Below, one piece after another: positions 14,197-23,771 of a stretch of DNA of 64,000 nt. Within the stretch, counting starts at the first letter, position 1. Each line of letters opens with the position of its first letter. The DNA lies in the NCBI RefSeq assembly GCF_022346885.1, contig NZ_JAKRNK010000004.1, positions 496,001 to 560,000 on the forward strand. The letters run 5' to 3'. Below the pieces are notes generated by a model that worked only from the letters and a program-made list of their open reading frames with translations, made no database searches and was not told the origin of the DNA. The position numbers were made by a program, and so were the translations under genes. This stretch comes from Paenibacillus sp. ACRRX (GTDB lineage: Bacteria; Bacillota; Bacilli; Paenibacillales; Paenibacillaceae).

Positions 14197-14272
14197 CATT
14201 GTCTTGTTCTCTATTGGTTGTATGGTTCTCTATATCTATAACTCATCCGTCCATTTATCGTCTGCAATCAGG

Positions 14273-14305
14273 CAAAGAGGAGACCCTTGCGGTTTCTCCT
14301 CTTTG
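14273..14305 (-). terminator. Strong hairpin after gap, without T-run
   Basis: A stem of about 12-13 bp (caaagaggaga pairing with tctcctctttg) lies 17 bases after the gap stop. No T-run follows on either strand, so it may be a 3'-end stabilising or processing hairpin, or a leaky terminator separating cggR-gap from pgk onward. Confidence 0.55.
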
Positions 14306-14322
14306 ATTGTCATGCTATATAA

Positions 14323-15369
<1,047 letters not shown>

Positions 15370-16425
15370 TTATTGCTCAAGACGGCCCATAGGCACATCT
15401 AGACCACAGATTTGTACGATCTCATTCGCTGCTACTTCATCCGTCACAAGAATATCCTCATGACCGAATCGAAGTACTGCCGTAATCGCTTCACCCTTGC
15501 CCTTACCACCAGCAACGGCGATGACAGCCTCCGCTTGGGAGATGTCTTCCATACGTAAACCTAAAGTAAGCATCGTATGTACGACTTGACCCTGGCGGTC
15601 AAAGTAATAACTGTAAGCTTCGGCTATTGCCTCAACGTCCCGAAGCTGCTGCACGGTCGCCTGATCCACATGACGACGTCTTGCCATCACAAGTGCATCT
15701 CCGATGCCATGCACGACAATACGTGCCTGCCGAATCACTCGCAGAATATCCTTGATGTTCGGCTCTTGCTTCAGTGACTGGTACGCATCTTCACTAATAA
15801 GATCAGGCACATGGAGCAATCGATACTGGGCGCCAACGCGCTTCGCCATCATCGAGGCTATCGTATTGGCCTGATATTCGAGACTCTCACCCAGTCCTCC
15901 CCTTGCGGGAACGAACCAGTTGCCCTTGCGTGATACGGAGCTTGTTAATTGATCGGCAACCGCAGCCAACGTAGATCCGCCGGTAACCGCAATGACGTCA
16001 TCCTTGCCCATCACGCGATCCAGCACTTCGCATGCTGCCTTGCCCAACTCCTGCTTCACGGCACTTGAGAGCTCCGAATCGCCAGGTACGACGATCACTT
16101 GCTTCAAGCCGAACTCTTCGCGAATTGCATCCTCGAGGTGACGCATGCCGAGCAGTTCCCGCATCAGCGGTTCCAACTGCGTGACAAGCTTTCGTCCCTC
16201 TTCACTGATCCGCATGCCTGCTGTCTCTGTCTCGATAAGACCTTGTGCTTTCAGCAGATCGGTCTCGGCTCTCAGTACACGCTCTGTCATCTGTAACGAT
16301 GACGCTAGCGTTCTCCGGCCGATAATATCGGACATCATAATCTCATGCAGGATCGTATAGCGCTTCTTTAACAGTTCCAAGAGGTCGGGCAGAAGACGCT
16401 TATTTATCTCTAGCCATTCACGCAT
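15370..16425 (-). CDS. cggR: Central glycolytic genes regulator CggR
   Basis: SorC/DeoR-family repressor of the gap operon; in B. subtilis its DNA binding is relieved by fructose-1,6-bisphosphate. N-terminal helix-turn-helix region (~25-75, with IGRRTLASSLQMTERVLRAE) and a C-terminal sugar-phosphate-binding domain (~90-345, with AVTGGSTLAAVADQL and AVAGGKGKGEA). A GTG at 16443 also opens the frame but sits on top of its purine-rich stretch. The ATG at 16425 has an aggag 9 bases upstream and gives MREWLEINKRLLPDLL, which fits known CggR N-termini, so it is preferred (351 residues). Its own promoter carries a CggR operator, implying autoregulation. Confidence 0.95.
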   Translation of the reverse strand: MREWLEINKRLLPDLLELLKKRYTILHEIMMSDIIGRRTLASSLQMTERVLRAETDLLKAQGLIETETAGMRISEEGRKLVTQLEPLMRELLGMRHLEDAIREEFGLKQVIVVPGDSELSSAVKQELGKAACEVLDRVMGKDDVIAVTGGSTLAAVADQLTSSVSRKGNWFVPARGGLGESLEYQANTIASMMAKRVGAQYRLLHVPDLISEDAYQSLKQEPNIKDILRVIRQARIVVHGIGDALVMARRRHVDQATVQQLRDVEAIAEAYSYYFDRQGQVVHTMLTLGLRMEDISQAEAVIAVAGGKGKGEAITAVLRFGHEDILVTDEVAANEIVQICGLDVPMGRLEQ

Positions 16426-16474
16426 TTCTCTCCACTCCTGCACTCCTCAGAAACTGTATTCGAATATAACGCTG

Positions 16475-16510
16475 GACTCAATGTGTCCCAATGACACATT
16501 TTACGTCCCA
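16475..16510 (-). promoter_or_regulatory. CggR operator
   Basis: Read on the minus strand: TGGGAC-N6-TGTG-N4-TGGGAC-N6-AGTC. This matches the arrangement known for B. subtilis, CGGGAC-N6-TGTC-N4-CGGGAC-N6-TGTC, in spacing at every element. It lies just downstream of the -10 and covers the likely transcription start. Confidence 0.88.
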
Positions 16511-16515
16511 CCATC

Positions 16516-16544
16516 ATTCTACCGAAATTTCCGTAAAGTTGCAA
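16516..16544 (-). promoter_or_regulatory. Sigma-A-type promoter of cggR-gap operon
   Basis: On the minus strand TTGCAA (16539-16544), 17-base spacer, TAGAAT (16516-16521). The CggR operator starts 5 bases after the -10. Confidence 0.75.
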
Positions 16545-16906
16545 GTATCCCGCATCTATAATGGGCAATTGTCGCATATCTTATTCATTTGGCTCTATAT
16601 CAACAATGAAAGCGTATTCTGTACATATAATTGTTCTTATTTAGAACAAATAAAAGATATTAAATTTTTGAAAAATTCGTTAAGGACTTGTTTTGCAGCA
16701 TATAAACTCCTGCATAAAGGTTTGTGTGCCTATTTTTTGTTATCCCATTAGGTGTACAAATAAGTACTAACTAGTCCTAACCACTTACCCTTTCTTTCCT
16801 CTTCATAAACAACTTGCATCATTGATAGAACAAAGACACCAACATCTTAACAATGTGGTGTCTCAAGCCTAGCGTTTCTAATCCATTAATGAAATCCCAC
16901 TTTTTG
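16545..16906. other. Intergenic region between the glycolytic operon and tRNA-Arg
   Basis: No gene is supported in this AT-rich stretch. An imperfect hairpin (gacacc...ggtgtc) lies at about 16834-16862 and lacks a T-run. The open frame at 16491-16751 has no ribosome binding site. Confidence 0.5.
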
Positions 16907-16935
16907 TTGCACTTTGTGTCAAAATACTTTATAAT
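16907..16935 (+). promoter_or_regulatory. Promoter of tRNA-Arg
   Basis: TTGCAC (16907-16912), 17-base spacer, perfect TATAAT (16930-16935), ending 23 bases before the tRNA. Confidence 0.8.
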
Positions 16936-16958
16936 ACATCTTGCATCATTTTTTTAAT

Positions 16959-17033
16959 GCGCCCGTGGTCCAATGGATATGACGTAGGCCTCCGGAGCCT
17001 GAGATCAAGGTTCGATTCCTTGCGGGCGCGCCA
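16959..17033 (+). tRNA. tRNA-Arg (anticodon CCG)
   Basis: Cloverleaf visible by eye: acceptor GCGCCCG (16959-16965) pairs with CGGGCGC (17023-17029), discriminator G, encoded CCA at 17031-17033, T-loop GGTTCGATTCC. The anticodon loop CTCCGGA places CCG at the anticodon, reading the Arg codon CGG. It has its own promoter and terminator, so it is a single-gene unit. Confidence 0.95.
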
Positions 17034-17099
17034 TAAATACCTTGATGATGCCTGATAATGAAGTTTACGTACATATGAATAGGCTACTTGAATTCAAAG

Positions 17100-17150
17100 A
17101 CATCCGAGTTCTCTCCTTCTCGCATAGGGAGTTGAAGACGGGTGTTTTTT
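17100..17150 (+). terminator. Terminator of tRNA-Arg
   Basis: An outer stem acatccg (17100-17106) with cgggtgt (17139-17145, one G-U pair) and an inner cctt/aggg region, followed by six T ending at 17150. Confidence 0.75.
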
Positions 17151-17338
17151 CTATATCACCCCATCTCCACCCTGCCTGTCCTGCGCAGCAATACTTCAGT
17201 ACCTAATATACTCGATATCGATCAGCCCGCTATTCCAAGAATTGATCATTTATTTTCAATATGACATTTGACTCCTTTTACTATTTATGCCGCATATACA
17301 ACTGTAAACAAGCACATTATTATGCGTTGATCAGCTTG

Positions 17339-17355
17339 TTTGACCATCTTTGACT
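17339..17355 (+). promoter_or_regulatory. CtsR operator of clpP
   Basis: TTTGACC-ATC-TTTGACT agrees at every fixed position with the reverse complement of the known CtsR heptad repeat RGTCAAA-NAN-RGTCAAA. It overlaps the -35 of the clpP promoter, so CtsR binding should block initiation until heat or protein stress inactivates it. Confidence 0.88.
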
Positions 17356-17378
17356 TTTGGCGAAAAATTAGATATGAT
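17350..17378 (+). promoter_or_regulatory. Sigma-A-type promoter of clpP
   Basis: TTGACT (17350-17355), 17-base spacer, TATGAT (17373-17378). The -35 is part of the CtsR site. About 95 bases of leader precede the start codon. Confidence 0.78.
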
Positions 17379-17473
17379 ATGGCTACAACTTCAAGCGCCT
17401 TATGACGTTTACACGTTTAAGGATACATCATTTGGTTTATATTTTAGCTATTGAGGATTAGGAGGGGTTATAC

Positions 17474-18067
17474 GTGAGTTATGTACCTATGGTTGTCGAG
17501 CAGACGAATCGCGGCGAACGTGCTTATGATATTTATTCTCGTCTGTTAAAGGATCGAATTATTTTCTTAGGTTCAGGAGTTAATGACATTGTAGCAAATT
17601 CCATTATCGCTCAGCTGCTGTTCTTGGCTGCGGATGACCCGGACAAAGATATCCATTTATACATTAACAGCCCAGGCGGATCGATTACGGCGGGTATGGC
17701 TATATTTGATACGATGCAGCACATTAAGCCTGACGTATCCACTATCTGTGTTGGTATGGCAGCTTCGATGGGTGCGTTCCTCTTGAACGCAGGAGCAAAG
17801 GGAAAACGATTTGCTCTGCCTAACAGCGAAGTAATGATTCACCAGCCGCTAGGCGGCGCTGAAGGTCAAGCAAGCGACATCGAGATTCGTGCTCGTCGTA
17901 TTTTGAAAATGCGCGACAAGCTGAATCTAATCTTATCAGAGCGTACAGGTCAACCGCTCGAACAGATCGAGAAAGATACAGACCGCGACAACTTTATGAC
18001 AGCGCATGAAGCACAAGCTTACGGACTTGTCGATAAAGTATTGGAAAAATCGCCGCTTATCCCTTAA
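17474..18067 (+). CDS. clpP: ATP-dependent Clp protease proteolytic subunit
   Basis: Serine peptidase that forms the double heptameric chamber used by ClpC, ClpX and ClpE for protein turnover, stress response, competence and sporulation. 197 residues, normal length. Catalytic triad: Ser in [11 protein letters not shown], His in MIHQPLGGA and Asp in KDTDRDNF. The GTG start at 17474 has an aggagggg just upstream and gives a protein that begins like B. subtilis ClpP ([20 protein letters not shown] type). Single-gene unit under CtsR. Confidence 0.98.
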   Translation: MSYVPMVVEQTNRGERAYDIYSRLLKDRIIFLGSGVNDIVANSIIAQLLFLAADDPDKDIHLYINSPGGSITAGMAIFDTMQHIKPDVSTICVGMAASMGAFLLNAGAKGKRFALPNSEVMIHQPLGGAEGQASDIEIRARRILKMRDKLNLILSERTGQPLEQIEKDTDRDNFMTAHEAQAYGLVDKVLEKSPLIP

Positions 18068-18093
18068 GCAGCGCAAAGTAATTAGCTAAGAAG

Positions 18094-18126
18094 AAGGCTT
18101 TCTTGATCTCATCAAGAGCCTTTTTT
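18094..18126 (+). terminator. Terminator of clpP
   Basis: An aaggct...gcctt stem with an inner tcttgat/atcaaga arm and a small bulge, followed by six T. Confidence 0.85.
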
Positions 18127-18260
18127 ATTTTGACACTATATCAGAATGTAGCTGGTATAATCCTTAGGAAGATGCTGACGTGATCGAACTGACAACCATT
18201 CGGGGTAATCAATCCTGTTGGTATGTTAGAATCCAACTAAGCGCACATAGAGCTAAGCAC

Positions 18261-18298
18261 AAAAAAAGGACCACATCGTTTCACGAGACGATGTGGTC
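18261..18298 (-). terminator. Terminator downstream of the FMN reductase gene
   Basis: An 11-bp perfect stem (18269-18279 with 18288-18298). On the minus strand it is followed by seven T. It lies about 215 bases after the stop of the nearest minus-strand gene; nothing coding is seen in between. Confidence 0.78.
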
Positions 18299-18513
18299 TA
18301 TATATGTTCTAGGGGTAAACTGTAAACCATGAGAAAGATGAAACGGATCCCTTGTGCATTCGGATGATTCCGGCTGTCCAAGGTCATGAAGTTGTGTGGC
18401 AACCCTCCTCGAAATAGTCATCTGTCATTCGGTCCATAATCAGAATAAGGCCCCTACATTAAGCGAAACTGAGCACAACCTTAAAATAACATAAAATGTC
18501 CTAGTTATTTAGT

Positions 18514-19053
18514 TTAGCTCTTCAGTCGTTTGACCGAATCTAGCAAACTATCACTTAACAAGGATAGATTCGTCTTCACACGTTCATCGATAATTTGTCC
18601 TTCGTCGTTAAAGATATGCGGATCGGCAATTACTTGCATAGGTACCACATTGACATACAAGGAGCGCATTACCGTCCGCAAGTTGTTGAGCGCATTAATG
18701 CCTCCTTTCCCGCCTCCAGCAGTCGCCGCTATGCCGCACGGTTTGCCATTGAAGTTTTTGCTGTTCAAGAAATCAAGTGCATTTTTCAAAGCACCGCTCA
18801 TTGCACCATGATATTCGGGCGTACAGACCATGTAACCGTCGGCTTGCTCTACTAGCTGAACAAGCTTGCTCACGTTTACATCCTCATATTGACTGCCTTC
18901 ATTCAGATAAAGAGGGAGCAAGTCTTCTCGCAAATCAAATACGTGACAATCCGCTCCTGATGCTTCTAACTGCTGCTTCAAATATGCAATGACACGTTTG
19001 GAATTAGAGTTAGCACGGGGGCTTCCCGAAATTAATAAGATATTATTCATCAT
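18514..19053 (-). CDS. NADPH-dependent FMN reductase / azoreductase family
   Basis: A cytoplasmic flavodoxin-fold oxidoreductase that likely reduces FMN, quinones or azo compounds with NAD(P)H. 179 residues, normal for the family. Flavin phosphate loop SGSPRANSNS near the N-terminus, the family motif PEYHGAMSGALKNALD (~99-114), and a third loop with AATAGGGKGGINAL. The nearest B. subtilis relatives I know are YhdA and AzoR-like proteins. Two Met codons open the frame; both are usable from aaggag upstream. The MFS gene upstream has its own terminator, so this gene is probably transcribed alone. The physiological substrate cannot be told from sequence. Confidence 0.85.
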   Translation of the reverse strand: MMNNILLISGSPRANSNSKRVIAYLKQQLEASGADCHVFDLREDLLPLYLNEGSQYEDVNVSKLVQLVEQADGYMVCTPEYHGAMSGALKNALDFLNSKNFNGKPCGIAATAGGGKGGINALNNLRTVMRSLYVNVVPMQVIADPHIFNDEGQIIDERVKTNLSLLSDSLLDSVKRLKS

Positions 19054-19147
19054 AATTCACTCCTTAATTTGCTTCGTATGAACAGCAAGCATATAAAATG
19101 GATCATTCCCGCTTTGGATGATTATACCACGAATTTGAAACGATCAT

Positions 19148-19195
19148 AAAAAAGACTGCACCCTCAGCAGACACTAATCTACTTCAGATGCAGCC
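19148..19195 (-). terminator. Terminator of the MFS efflux gene
   Basis: On the minus strand ggctgcatct pairs with agggtgcagtc, including G-U pairs, and six T follow (complement of the A-run at 19148-19153). Confidence 0.75.
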
Positions 19196-19257
19196 ATCTC
19201 TATCGTACTGTATCTAGCGCCTGCCGTACCTTCACACTTCTGATCGAGCACGCCTGC

Positions 19258-20652
19258 TCATGAAGCTCTTGCGGCTTGTTGAGGCACACAGATCAACACG
19301 ATGATTAGCGCCAAGAACGCAATTAACACATTGGCAAATATGCCCCAGAACCCAGCTTGCGTGTATGCTGATGGATCGGCCAACAATATAGCGGAGTAGA
19401 TAGCACCCGACACTGCTGTTCCGAAGCTGCCCCCTAAGGAACTGGCCATCTTATACAAGCCTGATGCCACACCTACCTTATCTTTTGGTGCACCGGATAC
19501 GGCCGTATCTGTGGATGGAGTGGCTGAAACACCAAGCCCCAAGCCCATAATAGCAAACCCAACCACCGTCAGCACAAGATAAAGTACATCCGGTAAAAAG
19601 GTTAACATCGGCAGCGCAATGCCTATCGTCGTTAGGAAGCAGCCTAACGCCATCGGTGGTCGCGGTCCTTTTTTCTTAAGAATAAGCTCACCTACACGAA
19701 TCATGATCAACGTTGTGACCAAGTACCCCATTGTAAGCAGACCCGCATGAAAAGATGAGATCCCTTTTGACTCCTGCACAAAGGACGACATGACAAAAAT
19801 AGCACCCACTGCACAAAAATTTAACATAAAATTGGATATTGCCGCACCGTTATAGGCTGAATTTTTAAAAAGGCTCAAATCAATAAGCGGCTGACTGACT
19901 CTTTTTTCAACCAATAAAAATAGGATGAAGAGAATAACAAATCCCGCTGCCATTCCTAACGTTAACAGGCTTGTCCAACCCCATTCCGCACCTCTTGTAA
20001 TAAACAAATTTAACATCAGCAGGCCTGCTATAAAGATGACAAGCCCGACATAATCCACCCGCTGCTTCCCATCACTAACCGCCACCTTGCTCTCAGGTGT
20101 GCCTTGAATGAGGAATATGGCTGCGATCGCCACTGGGATGCTCAACCAGAAAATCCACTGCCAGCCTAACAGAGAAGCAACAGCACCTCCGAAAAAGCTG
20201 GCAATTCCACCGCCGCCCCATGAGGAAATTGACCAGAAGCTAAGTGCGCGCTGGCGCTCAGCCCCTTCATAGTACTCGTTGATAAGTGCCAACGACGAAG
20301 GCATGATAAAAGCTGCCGACAGTCCTTGCAGCACACGACCGAACATAAGCAGCGACGAAGTATCTGTTGTAGTCAACGCACAACACACACATCCAACAAT
20401 GCTCAGTATGATACCGATTTTTGTCATTTTTACGCGTCCGATCTTATCGGCTATTCCTCCAGCTACAACGATGGATACACCTGCAATTAAGGCCGCCATG
20501 CTTACCGCCATATTTAATGTCGCCATCGGCAGTGCTAACGTCTGATTCATTACCGGAGTCACGACCATCATGGACATTGTAAAGAGCCAGAATGTTGATA
20601 CCGCCAAGCAAATACCTAATATTAGTCGATTGTCTCCTTTATACGTATACAT
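19258..20652 (-). CDS. MFS drug efflux transporter, DHA2 family, NorB-like
   Basis: A proton-driven membrane exporter of the DHA2 (14-helix) group. 464 residues. The first ~190 residues closely recall Staphylococcus NorB: RLILGICLAVSTFWLF, GGIADKIGRVKMTKIG (the loop 2-3 motif), GRVLQGLSAAFIMPSS and RALSFWSISSWGGGG. NorB exports fluoroquinolones and other compounds; whether this one does is inference. The purine-rich aagagg abuts the ATG, so the working ribosome binding site is more likely the gaggaag further upstream; the start is slightly uncertain. No regulator gene adjoins it. It could equally export a metabolite. Confidence 0.9.
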   Translation of the reverse strand: MYTYKGDNRLILGICLAVSTFWLFTMSMMVVTPVMNQTLALPMATLNMAVSMAALIAGVSIVVAGGIADKIGRVKMTKIGIILSIVGCVCCALTTTDTSSLLMFGRVLQGLSAAFIMPSSLALINEYYEGAERQRALSFWSISSWGGGGIASFFGGAVASLLGWQWIFWLSIPVAIAAIFLIQGTPESKVAVSDGKQRVDYVGLVIFIAGLLMLNLFITRGAEWGWTSLLTLGMAAGFVILFILFLLVEKRVSQPLIDLSLFKNSAYNGAAISNFMLNFCAVGAIFVMSSFVQESKGISSFHAGLLTMGYLVTTLIMIRVGELILKKKGPRPPMALGCFLTTIGIALPMLTFLPDVLYLVLTVVGFAIMGLGLGVSATPSTDTAVSGAPKDKVGVASGLYKMASSLGGSFGTAVSGAIYSAILLADPSAYTQAGFWGIFANVLIAFLALIIVLICVPQQAARAS

Positions 20653-20936
20653 CCTCTTGAAGTCACTTCCTCTCCAGACAATCCTGTAAAATTATTGCGC
20701 AAAATTCCACGCTCTCATATTTATTTGCCAGTTTACGCGTTTGCCAGCTATGCGTCTGTACAAAAGCTTACACAACTCAGCCCGCCTCCACGTGCTGCAC
20801 CTACACCATTCTCACACCTTATCTACAATCTTGCCCTTCCGCTATCAAAAAGTATGCGGTATCAGTTCAACATCATTAATATGGCGAAATACGTGGTTAA
20901 TCAGCCTGCACTGAATACATCATGCTACAACTATAC

Positions 20937-20986
20937 AAAAATCCCTTACCCATCCTCCATGAACATGAGGACCTTTGGTAAGGGAT
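20937..20986 (-). terminator. Terminator of the pot operon
   Basis: The outer stem atcccttacc (20941-20950) with ggtaagggat (20977-20986) and an inner tcctc-atg-gagga stem. On the minus strand a T-run follows. It lies 27 bases after the potD stop. Confidence 0.88.
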
Positions 20987-21012
20987 CTTATGCGTGCATG
21001 TTATCTATTGGC

Positions 21013-22059
21013 TTATCGGCCGCTCTTCAACTCGGTCCAGAGACGGTCGTATAATTGAATCTTGTCACCTACGTCAAGCAGCCATTCCGTGCGGCTTAAT
21101 TCATCTTCAGACAAGTTAATCATCTTGTTATCGTTATACTCTTTACTGTGGAATGATTTAGCAGCCGTATTTGGATCGCTGTAACCGATCGATTCATAGT
21201 TCTTTGCGCTGTTCTCAGGGTCCAGCATAAAGTTAATAAATTTCTCAGCCAGCGCCTTGTTCTTCGCATCTTTAGGAATGGCGTAGTTATCAGACCAAAT
21301 CGTACCACCTTCTTTAGGTACAACGTACTCCACGTCAGGATTTTCAGCTTTGACATAAGCTGCATCCCCAGACCATAATGCACCAATCCAACCTTCTTCT
21401 TGCATCATTTTCTGTTTGATGCTGTCCGTGTCAAATGCGAGCACATTAGGTACAAGCTTTCGCAAATCATCTACAGCCGCTTTAATATCTGCTTCACTGG
21501 TTGTACTGTTGGATTTGCCAGCTTTCTTTAAAGCCATCCCAATTACTTCACGGTTATCTTCAAGCAATAGGACCTTGCCTTTATATTTCTCACTCCACAA
21601 GTCTGCCCAGCTTGTAATTGGCTCTTTGACATACTTCGTGTTGTAAGCAATGCCGGTAACTCCCGACGTATAAATAATAGAATGCTTATTGCCTGGATCA
21701 AACTCAGGGTTCTTGAAACGGTCCGCTACGTTTTTGAAATTCGGTATATTTTTCAGATCCAACTCCGCCAATAAGTCTTGCTTAATCATACTTGCAATCA
21801 TATAGTCGGATGGCTGAATCAAATCATATTCCGAACCGCCAGCTTTAATCTTGGCCAGCAACTCCTCGTTGTTGGCAAATATGGCATAGTTCACTTTTAC
21901 ATTGTTCTCATCTTCAAACTTCTTGATGACATCCATGTCAAAGTTATCCGCCCAGCTATATAAGTTAAGCGTCTCCTGTGACTTAGAAGAACAACCTGCA
22001 AGTGCTGTTACTGCCAACAAACCGGCCAATACGACCGCGTACCATTTCATTTTTTTCAA
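21013..22059 (-). CDS. potD: Spermidine/putrescine ABC transporter, substrate-binding lipoprotein
   Basis: Extracellular polyamine-binding protein delivering substrate to PotBC. The signal peptide ends in a lipobox LAGC with the lipidated Cys at position 23. The mature part opens with LNLYSWADNFDMDVIKKFE, typical of PotD/PotF proteins, and has later signature stretches such as YDLIQPSDYMI and GVTGIAYNTKYV. 348 residues. A TTG at 22059 and an ATG three codons later are both possible starts. Last gene of potA-potB-potC-potD, 36 bases after potC, followed by a strong terminator. Confidence 0.95.
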   Translation of the reverse strand: MKKMKWYAVVLAGLLAVTALAGCSSKSQETLNLYSWADNFDMDVIKKFEDENNVKVNYAIFANNEELLAKIKAGGSEYDLIQPSDYMIASMIKQDLLAELDLKNIPNFKNVADRFKNPEFDPGNKHSIIYTSGVTGIAYNTKYVKEPITSWADLWSEKYKGKVLLLEDNREVIGMALKKAGKSNSTTSEADIKAAVDDLRKLVPNVLAFDTDSIKQKMMQEEGWIGALWSGDAAYVKAENPDVEYVVPKEGGTIWSDNYAIPKDAKNKALAEKFINFMLDPENSAKNYESIGYSDPNTAAKSFHSKEYNDNKMINLSEDELSRTEWLLDVGDKIQLYDRLWTELKSGR

Positions 22060-22095
22060 TTTCCTACCCCTCTCTGATCCTTCTTCAATAAAATA

Positions 22096-22920
22096 TTAGA
22101 ATGGCAGCAGCGAGCCGCCCTTTTCCTTATCTGACTTACCACGTCCGAGCAGCCACTGTGCCAAGATAATAAGCATAACGCTGACCACGATCATAATGGT
22201 ACAAAGTGCATTAATTTCTGGCGAGATGCCACGTTTGACAGACCCGTAAATGTAGATAGGCAACGTTGTCGAGCTCGGACCCGATACAAAGAAGCTAATC
22301 ATAAAGTCGTCTATCGATAACGTAAACGCAATCAAGGCACCTGCGATTACGCCCGGCCAGATCGATGGCAGCGTGACAAAACGGAAGGTTTGCCACGGAT
22401 TCGCTCCCAGATCGTTAGCCGCTTCTTCCAACTGCTTGCCCATGTTGGCAAGCCTAGACGATACGATAACGTAAACATACGAGATACTAAACGTAATATG
22501 TGCAATAATTACCGTCATTTTGCCCAAGTCAATCTTCAACTGACTGAACAAAATAAGTAAGGACAAGCCCATAATAATGTCTGGCACTACAATTGGCATA
22601 TACAACAGCCCAATCACACCCTGCTTGCCTCGATTCTGCATCTTACGAATCGCAAGTGCAGCCATTGTTCCTAGCACGGTAGAAATAATCGTAGAAGTAA
22701 AGGCAATCGTTAAGCTGTTGCTGAGCGCCTCCATAACCGTACGATTATCAAATAAGGAGCTATACCATCTCCATGTAAACCCGCTCCAACTGGTACTCAT
22801 TCGTGAGTCGTTAAACGAGAACACGATAATAAGCAGTACCGGGATATAAATAAACGCCATCAACAAAAAGGAATGTATGGAAAGCCATGGATGTCTCTTG
22901 CTTGCTTGTACTGTCTTCAT
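22096..22920 (-). CDS. potC: Spermidine/putrescine ABC transporter, permease PotC
   Basis: Inner-membrane permease of the polyamine importer. 274 residues with six predicted hydrophobic segments and the ATPase-contacting EAA loop (EEAANDLGANPWQTFRFVTLP, residues ~161-181). Starts with a 4-base overlap with potB (ATGA) behind a good aaggagg, so translation is coupled. Pairs with PotB. Confidence 0.95.
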   Translation of the reverse strand: MKTVQASKRHPWLSIHSFLLMAFIYIPVLLIIVFSFNDSRMSTSWSGFTWRWYSSLFDNRTVMEALSNSLTIAFTSTIISTVLGTMAALAIRKMQNRGKQGVIGLLYMPIVVPDIIMGLSLLILFSQLKIDLGKMTVIIAHITFSISYVYVIVSSRLANMGKQLEEAANDLGANPWQTFRFVTLPSIWPGVIAGALIAFTLSIDDFMISFFVSGPSSTTLPIYIYGSVKRGISPEINALCTIMIVVSVMLIILAQWLLGRGKSDKEKGGSLLPF

Positions 22921-23771
22921 GCTTTCGCCTCCTTAGATGAATCGTAATTCGAGCGAAGCGCACGGTTGAACAATCCGATAATCACAAGCGAGCTGATGAC
23001 AAAAATAACTGACAATGCAGAACCGAACGGCCAATCCCTTGCTCCCAGAAACTGATTCTGGATGATGTTGCTAATCATCTGTGACTTGGCCCCACCCAAT
23101 ATATCTGCAACTACAAACATCCCCGTCGTTGTCACAAATACAAGCACGCTTCCCGTCATCATGCCTGATTTGGTCTGCGGCAGCGTAATGTGCCAGAATG
23201 AACGCCAACGAGAAGCGCCAAGATCGCTGGAAGCCTCCAGCAGTCGCTTATCCATCTGCTCTAACGATACATAAATCGGCAGCACCATATACGGGATAAA
23301 CGTATATACCATTCCTAGCAATACAGCTCCCTGCGTATACAGCATTTGAAGCGGCTCTGAGATTAGCCCGATATCCATCAGCAGAGAATTCACTACACCT
23401 TGCGTGCGCAGTAAAATAATCCAAGCATAGGTCCGAATTAAGAAATTAATCCAGAATGGGACGGTAATCCCGATTAACCAGAACTTCTGCGCTTTCGGTC
23501 CCAACGTCGTCATATAATAAGCGAGCGGATAGCTCAACAAAAGACAGAACACGGTAGTCAATACAGATAGCCAGATCGTATCCCAATAAATGCCCAAGTA
23601 TAACGGCTCAAAAAAACGCGCATAATTGTCCAAGCTAAACGCCCACACGATGTTACCCAAGTTATCTCGCTGCATAAAGGATACAAATATAACCGCAAGC
23701 ATCGGGATAACCATAAAGAATGACAGCCACAAGACGACAGGTGTCAAGACACCGAAGAAACGTTTATTCAT
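22917..23771 (-). CDS. potB: Spermidine/putrescine ABC transporter, permease PotB
   Basis: Second permease of the polyamine importer. 284 residues, six hydrophobic segments, EAA loop LLEASSDLGASRWRSFWHIT (~177-196). It overlaps potA by 4 bases and potC by 4 bases, the compact pattern seen for pot operons. Confidence 0.95.
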   Translation of the reverse strand: MNKRFFGVLTPVVLWLSFFMVIPMLAVIFVSFMQRDNLGNIVWAFSLDNYARFFEPLYLGIYWDTIWLSVLTTVFCLLLSYPLAYYMTTLGPKAQKFWLIGITVPFWINFLIRTYAWIILLRTQGVVNSLLMDIGLISEPLQMLYTQGAVLLGMVYTFIPYMVLPIYVSLEQMDKRLLEASSDLGASRWRSFWHITLPQTKSGMMTGSVLVFVTTTGMFVVADILGGAKSQMISNIIQNQFLGARDWPFGSALSVIFVISSLVIIGLFNRALRSNYDSSKEAKA

